Assembly (NCBI GenBank): GCA_964607575.1
Contig: CAZSLS010000005.1
Location: forward strand, 1-64,000
Length of the DNA: 64,000 nt
Direction: 5' to 3'
DNA from: BS750m-G57 sp964607575
GTDB lineage: Bacteria; Planctomycetota; Phycisphaerae; SM23-33
Each line of letters begins with the position of its first letter. The stretch's first letter is position 1. Below are positions 43,005-50,922 of this stretch, in pieces. Below the pieces are notes generated by a model. The model was not told where the DNA came from. It searched no databases and worked only from the letters and a program-made list of their open reading frames with translations. Both the position numbers and the translations under genes were made by a program.

Positions 43005-43091
43005 CTTGCAAGAATTGTTAACAAGTTGTGGAGAGAAGTTTTTTTTCGCCTCCAACCCGAGGGGTCTGAAGAGCTTGAGCGTTGTGGATAA
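43005..43091. promoter_or_regulatory. dnaA upstream region with DnaA boxes and palindromes (candidate oriC or dnaA operator)
   Basis: TTGTGGATAA (43082-43091) is the complement of the consensus DnaA box TTATCCACAA. TTGTGGAGA (43026-43034) is a one-mismatch box in the same orientation. Two perfect palindromes, CTTGCAAG (43005-43012) and TTGTTAACAA (43015-43024), and an 8-T run (about 43039-43046) lie beside them. A further hairpin (ATGC-T-TGCC / GGCA-T-GCAT) sits at 43144-43164 near the dnaA start. With only two boxes, autoregulation of dnaA is as likely as an origin. Confidence 0.5.
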
Positions 43092-43275
43092 CATAAGGGG
43101 CGTATTGCCGTTGACCACCCATCTCTGAGGGCTTAAATTCTTCATGCTTGCCTGAGGCATGCATTGTTCGGCAAGCCAAGTCGGTGTGTCTGAATGGCCG
43201 GATTCAAGCGATCGTTGGGACGCTTGTCCAAGTTCGTGGGCGTTTGAAATTTTTGATACGGGCAAAGGGATTACC

Positions 43276-44697
43276 ATGGACACCGCCGCAGGGCAGACAT
43301 ACGCGGAACACACGACGCAGCAGATTTATCAGACGCTGCGCGAAGAAATCGGGACGCGGAAGTTCAACGCCTGGTTTAAGCATGGAACCCGTCTGACTAT
43401 TGAAGACGGGCACATCAAGCTCGCCGTACCAAATCCATTCGTCGCAAACTGGATCGAAGGTCACTACCGCAACAGCATCGCTCAAGTTGCCGAAACACAT
43501 ACCGGAACGAAACGCCCCGTGATAGTTACGATCGATGCCGCGCTGGCGGGAGAAACCAGACGCACCGAACTGGACGCCCAGGCAGACCTGGTCAACAGAT
43601 CGGGCAACGGACAACTTCGCCAACCGACCCCGATCAGAAGGTCGCAATCGCTGGGACACAGGCTTGAAGACTTTGTCGTCGGTAAGAGCAACAAGCTTGC
43701 GTACTCCGCTGCACTGGCGATGGCCGGTACGAAAACCCCCACGTTCAACCCGCTGTTCGTGCATGGGGCATGCGGTGTGGGCAAAACACATCTGCTCCAG
43801 GGAGTCTGCATGCAGGCGGCAAAAATACATCGCCGCGGTCGGCCTCTTACCTGGAAGTACGTGACTTGCGAGCAATTTACAAACGAGTTTATCCAGTCGC
43901 TGCGGGCCAAGAACGTAGCCCGGTTCCGCGCACGGTACCGACCACTGGACCTGCTGGCCATCGACGACGTGCATTTCCTGAGCGGTAAGACCGCTACGCA
44001 GGATGAGTTCCTCCACACGTTCAACGCAATCGAAACCGCGGGGCGGCGGGTCGTGCTGGCTTCGGACGCACACCCGCACCTGGTGGGGGCATTGAACGAA
44101 CGACTCGTCAGCCGATTCGTTTCCGGAATGGTCGTAAAAGTCGAATCGCCCGATACCGAAACACGGCAGTCGATACTCCTGCGAAAAGCCAGGCAGATGA
44201 AGCTCGGTGTCGATCTCGACGTCCTGGAATACGTTGCCAACCACGTTCACGGATCGGTTCGCGAACTCGAAGGCGCCCTGACCAAACTGGCCGCCCTGTC
44301 GGCGCTGGAAGGCGCACCGGTCGGTCTGGAACTCGCCCGCAGTGTCCTGGCCGACCATCTCTCGCGCACTGACGGTGCAATTACTCTCGGTCACATAGAG
44401 GCGACGGTTTCCGCATTTTTCGGTATTACTCCAGCCGACATTCATTCCTCCCGCCGCACCCGCACGGTTTCGACCGCCCGGATGATCTGCTTCTTCCTGG
44501 CCAGGCGATATACGCAAATGAGCTATCCGGAAATCGCGCGGGCCATGGGGAAGAACCACTCGTCGGCGGTTCTGGGCGTCCAGAGAATGCAGGGAATCCT
44601 CGATGTCTCCGGCGAACTGAAATGGACCGGACCGATGGGAGGAAAGTCAATGCTCGCATCGAGACTGCTGGAAGTGCTTTCCGAACAGGTCAACTGA
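43276..44697 (+). CDS. dnaA: chromosomal replication initiator DnaA
   Basis: A 473-aa AAA+ initiator with the four-domain layout. The N-terminal helical domain I has REEIGTRKFNAWFKHG. The AAA+ module has Walker A GACGVGKTHL (164-173), Walker B LLAIDDVHFL (226-235) and sensor-1 region VVLASDAHP. The C-terminal DNA-binding domain ends with MSYPEIARAMGKNHSSAVLGVQRM; the family signature is usually 'GxxDHxTVxxxxxKI', so contact residues have drifted. AAAGGGA precedes the ATG; the longer frame runs through a non-coding leader. dnaN and recF do not follow; the neighbours are a GNAT gene and the gcv operon. Confidence 0.92.
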   Translation: MDTAAGQTYAEHTTQQIYQTLREEIGTRKFNAWFKHGTRLTIEDGHIKLAVPNPFVANWIEGHYRNSIAQVAETHTGTKRPVIVTIDAALAGETRRTELDAQADLVNRSGNGQLRQPTPIRRSQSLGHRLEDFVVGKSNKLAYSAALAMAGTKTPTFNPLFVHGACGVGKTHLLQGVCMQAAKIHRRGRPLTWKYVTCEQFTNEFIQSLRAKNVARFRARYRPLDLLAIDDVHFLSGKTATQDEFLHTFNAIETAGRRVVLASDAHPHLVGALNERLVSRFVSGMVVKVESPDTETRQSILLRKARQMKLGVDLDVLEYVANHVHGSVRELEGALTKLAALSALEGAPVGLELARSVLADHLSRTDGAITLGHIEATVSAFFGITPADIHSSRRTRTVSTARMICFFLARRYTQMSYPEIARAMGKNHSSAVLGVQRMQGILDVSGELKWTGPMGGKSMLASRLLEVLSEQVN

Positions 44698-44729
44698 GCC
44701 ATTAATCTCCCTAATCCCCGAACCGCGAC

Positions 44730-44757
44730 TTGTGCGAGCCATCGGTTTGCGTACAAT
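44730..44757 (+). promoter_or_regulatory. promoter of the gcv/lipoate operon
   Basis: TTGTGC, 16 nt, TACAAT in the short gap after dnaA; the start would be near 44764, about 26 nt before gcvH. No glycine riboswitch was recognised in this short leader. Confidence 0.55.
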
Positions 44758-44789
44758 GGACGCCGAAAAGTTTGGATTGGAGACATCGG

Positions 44790-45179
44790 ATGATATCTGA
44801 AGAACTGCTCTATACAGATCAGCACGAATGGGCCCGAATCGAAGGTAAAATCGCCACGGTGGGCATAAGCGACTACGCCCAGGATGCGCTGGGCGACGTC
44901 ACGTTTGTGGAACTCCCGACCGTCGGAGCAGATCTGGCCAGGGGAGATGAGGCCTGCGCCGTCGAGTCGGCAAAGGCGGCCGCAAGCATTTTTGCGCCTC
45001 TCGGCGGAAAGGTCACCGAGGTCAACAACCAAATCGAGGACGATCCCGGACTGATCAATTCCGAACCGTACGCCCGGGGCTGGATGTACAAGATCGAATT
45101 GACCGATCCCGGCCAGGCCGACTCGCTGATGACCGCGGCGAAATACGAGGAGTTCCTGGCCGGGCAAGGGGACCACTGA
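44790..45179 (+). CDS. gcvH: glycine cleavage system H protein
   Basis: A 129-aa lipoyl carrier. It starts ISEELLYTDQHEWARIEG and has the lipoylation lysine K62 in VESAKAAASIFAPLGG. The loop VNNQIEDDPGLINSEPYARGWMYKIEL is diagnostic. GGAG is 8 nt upstream. The stop overlaps the gcvPA start. It should be lipoylated by the LipB-LipA protein encoded at the end of the same operon. Confidence 0.96.
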   Translation: MISEELLYTDQHEWARIEGKIATVGISDYAQDALGDVTFVELPTVGADLARGDEACAVESAKAAASIFAPLGGKVTEVNNQIEDDPGLINSEPYARGWMYKIELTDPGQADSLMTAAKYEEFLAGQGDH

Positions 45180-46513
45180 TGCCCTTCATCGCCAATACCG
45201 ACGCCCAGCGACAGGAGATGTTGACCGCCATCGGCGCCGGGAGTATCGAAGACCTGTTCGCTGACATTCCGCCCGAGTTGCGGTGCAAGGGGCTCGACGT
45301 TCCGCCGGGCTTGACCGAACAGGAAGTGCGCAGCCGGATCGCGGCATTGGGCGAGCACAATTCAAGCGATCTGGTCAGCTTCCTTGGCGGCGGGTTTTAC
45401 GACCACTTCATCCCCGCGGCTCTGGGGGCAATTGTCTCACGCAGCGAGTTCTATACCTCGTACACGCCGTACCAACCGGAGATCTCGCAGGGAACGCTCC
45501 AAGCGGTCTACGAATACCAGTCGGCGATCTGCCGCCTGACCGGAATGGAAGCGGCAAACGCCTCGCTATACGACGGGGGGACGGCGGTCTACGAAGCGAT
45601 AATGATGGCCCTGCGGATCACCGGGCGGCGAAAGGTTATCGTCGACGATACGGTCAGCCCGATCTACCGGAAGATGGTGCGGTCATACACCAGCAACCTG
45701 GGCATCGCGCTGCTGGAAACCGAATCGACCGAGGGCCTGCCCGATCGCGAAGCAATTGCCTCGCAGATTGACGACGATACGGCTGCCGTGATCGTCCAGA
45801 ACCCGAATTTCTTCGGATGCATCGACGATGTAACGGACCTCGCCGAATTGGTCCATGCCCGCGGGGGCCTGCTGATCGTCTCGTGCTATCCGATTTCACT
45901 TGGCCTGCTGAAGACACCCGGGCAGATGGATGCGGACATCGTAGTGGGTGAAGGACAGAGCCTCGGTATGAGCGTATCCTTCGGCGGACCGTATCTCGGC
46001 TTCATGGCCACTCGGATGAAATACATCCGCAAGATGCCCGGTCGGATCGCCGGTCGGACCGTCGACGCCAAGGGGCGCGAAGGCTTCGTGCTTACGCTCC
46101 AGGCGCGCGAACAGCACATCCGCCGCGAAAAGGCCACCAGCAATATCTGCACGAACGAAGGGCTCTGCGCTCTGACGTCGCTGGTATACCTGAGCCTTCT
46201 GGGCAAGCGGGGCCTGGTAGAACTCGCCGAAGTCTGCGCCCGCAAGGCCGACTACGCCCGATCGCTGCTCCTTGACGTCCCCGGAGTCACAATGCGATTC
46301 CCGGGGCGGTGGTACTTCAACGAATTTGTCCTGAACCTGCCGATGGAGGCTGACAAGGTCATTCGCGGGCTGCTGAACCGCGGGCTGGCCGCCGGATTCC
46401 CACTGGGAAGATACTTCCCGGAGATGAACAACTGCCTCCTGGTGGCGATCACCGAAAAGAGGACCAAGGAGGAGATCGATTTCCTGGTCCACTCGCTGGA
46501 GGTGATACTGTGA
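45179..46513 (+). CDS. gcvPA: glycine dehydrogenase (decarboxylating) subunit 1
   Basis: A 444-aa P-protein alpha subunit, part of the two-subunit form of glycine decarboxylase. Typical segments are PFIANTDAQRQEMLTAIG, FLGGGFYDHFIPAA, FYTSYTPYQPEISQGTLQA and EYQSAICRLTGMEAANASLYDG. REQHIRREKATSNICTNEG marks the C-terminal third. The start overlaps the gcvH stop, and the stop overlaps gcvPB. Confidence 0.96.
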   Translation: MPFIANTDAQRQEMLTAIGAGSIEDLFADIPPELRCKGLDVPPGLTEQEVRSRIAALGEHNSSDLVSFLGGGFYDHFIPAALGAIVSRSEFYTSYTPYQPEISQGTLQAVYEYQSAICRLTGMEAANASLYDGGTAVYEAIMMALRITGRRKVIVDDTVSPIYRKMVRSYTSNLGIALLETESTEGLPDREAIASQIDDDTAAVIVQNPNFFGCIDDVTDLAELVHARGGLLIVSCYPISLGLLKTPGQMDADIVVGEGQSLGMSVSFGGPYLGFMATRMKYIRKMPGRIAGRTVDAKGREGFVLTLQAREQHIRREKATSNICTNEGLCALTSLVYLSLLGKRGLVELAEVCARKADYARSLLLDVPGVTMRFPGRWYFNEFVLNLPMEADKVIRGLLNRGLAAGFPLGRYFPEMNNCLLVAITEKRTKEEIDFLVHSLEVIL

Positions 46514-47982
46514 AACTCATCTTCGACAAGTCCGTTCCAGGTCGCCGGGGCATCCGAACCGCCGACAGCGACCCCGGCGCGCCGGTGCCGATCGACAAGA
46601 AGCTCCTGCGCGACGAGGCGGCGGAGCTGCCCGAACTGTCCGAACTGGACGTGGTGCGACATTTCACCGAACTGAGCCGCAAGAACTACGGGGTCGACAC
46701 GGGCTTCTATCCGCTGGGCTCGTGTACGATGAAATACAATCCCAAGGTCGCCGATCACATCTCGCGGTACCCCGGTTTCGCCGACCTGCATCCGCTGATC
46801 CCCCAGCTTCCCGGCGGAGAGATCATGGTCCAGGGCGCACTGGCGGTACTCAGGGAGACCGATCGTCTGCTTTCCGAGATTTGCGGGATGGCCGCCTTCA
46901 CGATGCAACCGCTGGCCGGAGCGCACGGCGAGCTTACCGGGGCGATGATTATCGCGGCCTACCACAAGAACAAAGGTAACGAGAAAACAACCATTCTCAT
47001 ACCCGACAGCGCCCACGGTACGAACCCCGCCAGTGCAACAATCGCGGGCTATGAGGTAAGGACCATCGACTCCAACGCGGACGGGGTGATCGATGTCGAC
47101 GCACTCGGCGACGCCCTGGACGACAGCGTAGCGGGGATGATGCTCACGTGCCCCAACACGCTGGGGTTGTTCAACCGCCATATCCGCGAAATCGCCGAAC
47201 TGGTCCACAGCGTTGACGGGCTGATGTATTACGACGGGGCCAATCTCAACGCGCTGCTCGGGCAATGCCGCCCCGGTGAAATCGGCTTCGACATAGTCCA
47301 CCTGAACCTTCACAAGACGTTCGCCACGCCCCACGGCGGCGGCGGGCCCGGCGCCGGACCGGTCGGAGTTGTCGAGCGATTGGTCGATTTCCTGCCAACC
47401 TCGGTGGTCTGCGAACGGGCCGACGGTTCGTACTATCTCGACTACGACCGCCCCAGGTCGGTCGGATATGTGGCGCCGTTCTACGGTAACTTCGCGATCG
47501 TGCTGCGGGCCTATGCCTACATCCTGATGCTCGGGGCCGAGGGGCTCGTGCGGGTCTCGGAAAACGCCGTCCTGAACGCCAACTACATAATGGCGCGCCT
47601 GAAGGACCACTACGATCTCCCGTTTGATCGCCTCTGTATGCACGAATGCGTCTTCTCGGCGTCGCGGCAGGCCGCCGGCGGCGTCCGCGCGTTGAACATC
47701 GCCAAGGCGCTGATCGATCGCAAATTCCACCCGATGACCGTCTACTTCCCGCTGACCGTGCCCGAAGCAATGATGATCGAGCCGACCGAGACCGAATCGA
47801 AAGAGACGATCGATGCATTCATCGAGGCCATGATCGAAATCGCCCAACAGGCCAAAGACGCCCCCGAGAAGGTCCTGGCCTGTCCCACTACCACGCCCGT
47901 TGGGCAGTTGGACGAAACGCTCGCGGCCCGCAAGCCCAACGTAGCGGCGCTAGGCCGATCGGAGAGCCCCGATGCACAGTGA
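46510..47982 (+). CDS. gcvPB: glycine dehydrogenase (decarboxylating) subunit 2
   Basis: A 490-aa P-protein beta subunit carrying PLP. Recognisable parts: YPLGSCTMKYNPK, QPLAGAHGELTG, DSAHGTNPASAT and the PLP lysine segment VHLNLHKTFATPHGGGGPG. It starts with GTG overlapping the gcvPA stop, and overlaps lpd by 11 nt. With gcvPA and gcvH it forms the decarboxylating part of glycine cleavage. Confidence 0.96.
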   Translation: MKLIFDKSVPGRRGIRTADSDPGAPVPIDKKLLRDEAAELPELSELDVVRHFTELSRKNYGVDTGFYPLGSCTMKYNPKVADHISRYPGFADLHPLIPQLPGGEIMVQGALAVLRETDRLLSEICGMAAFTMQPLAGAHGELTGAMIIAAYHKNKGNEKTTILIPDSAHGTNPASATIAGYEVRTIDSNADGVIDVDALGDALDDSVAGMMLTCPNTLGLFNRHIREIAELVHSVDGLMYYDGANLNALLGQCRPGEIGFDIVHLNLHKTFATPHGGGGPGAGPVGVVERLVDFLPTSVVCERADGSYYLDYDRPRSVGYVAPFYGNFAIVLRAYAYILMLGAEGLVRVSENAVLNANYIMARLKDHYDLPFDRLCMHECVFSASRQAAGGVRALNIAKALIDRKFHPMTVYFPLTVPEAMMIEPTETESKETIDAFIEAMIEIAQQAKDAPEKVLACPTTTPVGQLDETLAARKPNVAALGRSESPDAQ

Positions 47983-49366
47983 CGATCTCTACGATGTAGC
48001 AATTCTCGGCAGCGGACCCGGTGGTATATCCGCTGCAATGCAGGTCGCAAGACGCGGTGGAACTGTATGCGTTATCGAGGCGGGCGACCCCGGCGGGACG
48101 TGTCTGAACGTCGGATGCATGCCCACCAAGGCGATGCTCGCCGCCAGCGGATTATGCAGGCAAATCGGACAGTGCGCCGAGTTCGGGCTCTCTTCAAGCC
48201 CGCCAACCGTTGACCCCGGGGCATTCATGCGGCGTGTGGGCGCGGTTGTCGCGACCCTTCGCGAAAAAGCCGACAAATCCCTGACCGCAAACAAGCAGAT
48301 CACCCTCGTGCGAGGTCGGGGGCGCCTGGTGGATGCGACCACACTGGCAGTCCAAACGCCGGACGGGGAAGTTCGCGTCCAAGCCAAGGCCCTCATAATC
48401 GCCACCGGCTCGCGACCGACCAGGCCCGAGTTCTTTCCGGCCGATAGCAATTGCGTGATTACGTCCGATGAAGCCACCACCGCTGCCGATCTGCCCGAGA
48501 GCATCCTGATCGCCGGAGGCGGCGTAATCGGCTGTGAGTTCGCTACGATCTATTCCGAACTGGACATCAAGACGTATGTGGTGGAGATGCTGGACCGGCT
48601 GCTGCCTGAACTGGACGCCGAAGCGTCTGCGGCGGTATCGACCTCTCTGACCGATCGCGGCGTCGAGGTGCTGACCGCCCGGCGTGTCGCAACCGTAGCT
48701 GCCGATGGCGCCGGGGCATCGGTCGAACTGGATGACGGTCGAAGAATCCAGGTCCACCGCGCGTTAGTCGCTATCGGGCGTCATGCCAACATCGCCGACA
48801 TCGGCCTGGAAGACGTCGGCGTGGAAGTAGCAGATGGAGTCATCACCGTCGATTCCCGCTGCCGGACCAACGTCGAAAACATCTACGCCGTCGGCGATGC
48901 AGCCGAGGCCCGCCAGTACGCCCACCTGGCCGACAGAATGGGCCTCATCGCCGCCGATAACGCGATGGGACACAAACTCGCCGACGACAGAACCGTCGTA
49001 CCGGTCGGCGCATATACGCATCCGGAGATCGCGTCGGTCGGCCTGAACCATGCACAGGCCAAGGAGCAGTTCGGATCGGTGCGCGTATTTCGCTACTCGT
49101 ACAAGAACAGCAGCATGGCGCTGGTATGCGGGCAGGCGGACGGGCAGATAAAACTGCTCGCCGACGCCAAAAGCGGAAAGGTCTACGGCGCGTTATGGAT
49201 CGGTCCACACGCTACGGACATGATCGCCGAGATCGCCCTTGCGATGCGGCATGGCCTGACACTGGAGCATATCGCCCAGACCATCCATCCGCATCCGACG
49301 TTCCAGGAGGCCCTCGCCTCCATCGCCGCCGCCTGGTCCGCCCAGGCGACCAGGAAGCGGGCCTGA
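47972..49366 (+). CDS. lpd: dihydrolipoyl dehydrogenase
   Basis: A 464-aa FAD disulfide oxidoreductase, the L protein that reoxidises H-protein lipoate with NAD. The FAD motif is VAILGSGPGGISAA; redox cysteines are C44 and C49 in GGTCLNVGCMPTK. The NAD motif ILIAGGGVIGCEFA, the second FAD site NIYAVGDAAEARQYAH and the C-terminal HPHPTFQEAL (catalytic His-Glu pair) are all present. It starts inside gcvPB, and its stop precedes the lipB-lipA start by 2 nt. Confidence 0.94.
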   Translation: MHSDDLYDVAILGSGPGGISAAMQVARRGGTVCVIEAGDPGGTCLNVGCMPTKAMLAASGLCRQIGQCAEFGLSSSPPTVDPGAFMRRVGAVVATLREKADKSLTANKQITLVRGRGRLVDATTLAVQTPDGEVRVQAKALIIATGSRPTRPEFFPADSNCVITSDEATTAADLPESILIAGGGVIGCEFATIYSELDIKTYVVEMLDRLLPELDAEASAAVSTSLTDRGVEVLTARRVATVAADGAGASVELDDGRRIQVHRALVAIGRHANIADIGLEDVGVEVADGVITVDSRCRTNVENIYAVGDAAEARQYAHLADRMGLIAADNAMGHKLADDRTVVPVGAYTHPEIASVGLNHAQAKEQFGSVRVFRYSYKNSSMALVCGQADGQIKLLADAKSGKVYGALWIGPHATDMIAEIALAMRHGLTLEHIAQTIHPHPTFQEALASIAAAWSAQATRKRA

Positions 49367-49368
49367 CC

Positions 49369-50922
49369 ATGAGCCAACTGTTGCATATCGATTTGGGGCA
49401 ATGCAACTACAGATCCACGCTGGACTTCCAGCATAGCCTGCTGGAACGCGTCCAGGGTCGGGATGATGACACAGCGTATCTGGTCCTCGTCGAGCACGTC
49501 CCGGCGGTTATCACGCTCGGGCGACGCGCACGTGCCGAGCACATTCTCGCGACCGATGGGGTCGAATTGATCGAATCGAGGCGCGGAGGGGACGTCACGT
49601 GGCACGGACCGGGGCAGTTGGTGGCCTATCCGATTGTCCGCCTGACAAGGCACCGCCGGACGGTGCATGGTTATATACGGAATCTTGAGGACGCAATAAT
49701 CGCCCTTCTGGCGAAGTTCGACCTGGCGGCTGGGAGACGCGATGGGCAGATCGGCGTTTGGGTCGACGGGCGGAAGATCGCCGCCATCGGCGTGGCGGTA
49801 AGCCGCTGGGTAACCTACCACGGACTGGCTCTGAACGTGTCTGCCGATACCCGAGGCTTCGACGCCATCGTTCCCTGCGGGATCCAGGGGGCTTCGGTTA
49901 CGAGCGTTTCGGAACTGCTCGGCCGGGACGTGCCCATATCGCAGATCAAAGGAATGCTGATCGACGCTCTGGCCGAGGCGCTCGGCTTTGAAAAGGTCCG
50001 CGGCGCGGCGCCTCAGGAACTGGGATTCGGTCGAAAGCCCCGCTGGCTGCGAAAGCGGATTCCAGCCGGACCGAACGGATCGGAGGTGCGAAGCCTGATC
50101 GAAAAACTCAACCTCTCAACGGTCTGCCAAAGCGCTCTCTGCCCCAATCGCACCGAATGCTTTGACAACCGCACGGCGACCTTCATGATTCTAGGCGACC
50201 GCTGCACGCGCTCGTGCAGTTTCTGCGCGGTTGGCTACGGCCCGCCCCTGCCCGTTGACTCCGGCGAGGGCGAAGCGGTGGCCGAGGCCTGCCAACGCCT
50301 GAATCTGCAACACGTTGTTATTACCTCCGTAACGCGGGACGACTTGCCCGACGGCGGAGCGGCGCATTTCGCAAGCGTGGTCCAGGTTGTGCGGAAGCGG
50401 CGCCCTGAGTCCACAATCGAGATACTCACGCCGGATTTCCAGGGCGACCGGACCGCGATCGATACTGCCCTTGAATCCGGCTGCGACGTCTTCAACCACA
50501 ACATCGAGACGGTGGCCAGGCTGCATGAAGCTGTTCGCCCGCAAGCCGATTATCGGCGCAGCCTCTCGGTGCTCGCCCGCGCCGGTCATCACTCGCGGAA
50601 CGGTCGCATCAAGAGCGGACTCATGGTCGGACTGGGCGAAACCAGGCAGGAGATCCGCCAAGTCATGCGAGATTTGCGCGACGTAGGGTGCGAGATCCTC
50701 ACCATCGGTCAATACCTGTCGCCATCGCAAGATCACCATCCGGTAGATCGCTTCGTCGAGCCCGATGAGTTCGTCGAGATGGAACTCGAGGCCAGAGACA
50801 TGGGCTTCTCGGCGGTAGCGGCCGGTGCGCTGGTCAGAAGCAGTTACCGCTCTGGTGAACTCTTTCAGACCGGTATGCTCAACTGCGGCGCAGAAGGCGA
50901 GCGACTTCATCGGGAGTCGTAA
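49369..50922 (+). CDS. LipB-LipA fusion: octanoyltransferase plus lipoyl synthase
   Basis: A 517-aa fusion of the two lipoate-assembly enzymes. Residues 1 to about 215 are LipB: RRGGDVTWHGPGQLVAYPI, then K136 in GRKIAAIGVAVSRWVTYHGLALNV and C170 in IVPCGI, the Lys/Cys pair that transfers octanoate. From about residue 222 LipA follows: auxiliary-cluster cysteines C253, C258, C264 (Cx4Cx5C), SAM-cluster cysteines C279, C283, C286 (CTRSCSFC), VTRDDLPDGGAAHF and the C-terminal R490-S-S-Y. Both active sites look complete. The fusion would hand octanoyl-H protein directly to the sulfur-inserting domain. The frame upstream of 49369 is a shadow of lpd. Confidence 0.95.
   Translation: MSQLLHIDLGQCNYRSTLDFQHSLLERVQGRDDDTAYLVLVEHVPAVITLGRRARAEHILATDGVELIESRRGGDVTWHGPGQLVAYPIVRLTRHRRTVHGYIRNLEDAIIALLAKFDLAAGRRDGQIGVWVDGRKIAAIGVAVSRWVTYHGLALNVSADTRGFDAIVPCGIQGASVTSVSELLGRDVPISQIKGMLIDALAEALGFEKVRGAAPQELGFGRKPRWLRKRIPAGPNGSEVRSLIEKLNLSTVCQSALCPNRTECFDNRTATFMILGDRCTRSCSFCAVGYGPPLPVDSGEGEAVAEACQRLNLQHVVITSVTRDDLPDGGAAHFASVVQVVRKRRPESTIEILTPDFQGDRTAIDTALESGCDVFNHNIETVARLHEAVRPQADYRRSLSVLARAGHHSRNGRIKSGLMVGLGETRQEIRQVMRDLRDVGCEILTIGQYLSPSQDHHPVDRFVEPDEFVEMELEARDMGFSAVAAGALVRSSYRSGELFQTGMLNCGAEGERLHRES

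Noticed and set aside
44758..44789. Glycine riboswitch before gcvH
   Set aside because: The leader is only about 26 nt and has no aptamer.
46252..47847. 531-codon minus-strand frame
   Set aside because: Antisense to gcvPA and gcvPB, which are well supported.
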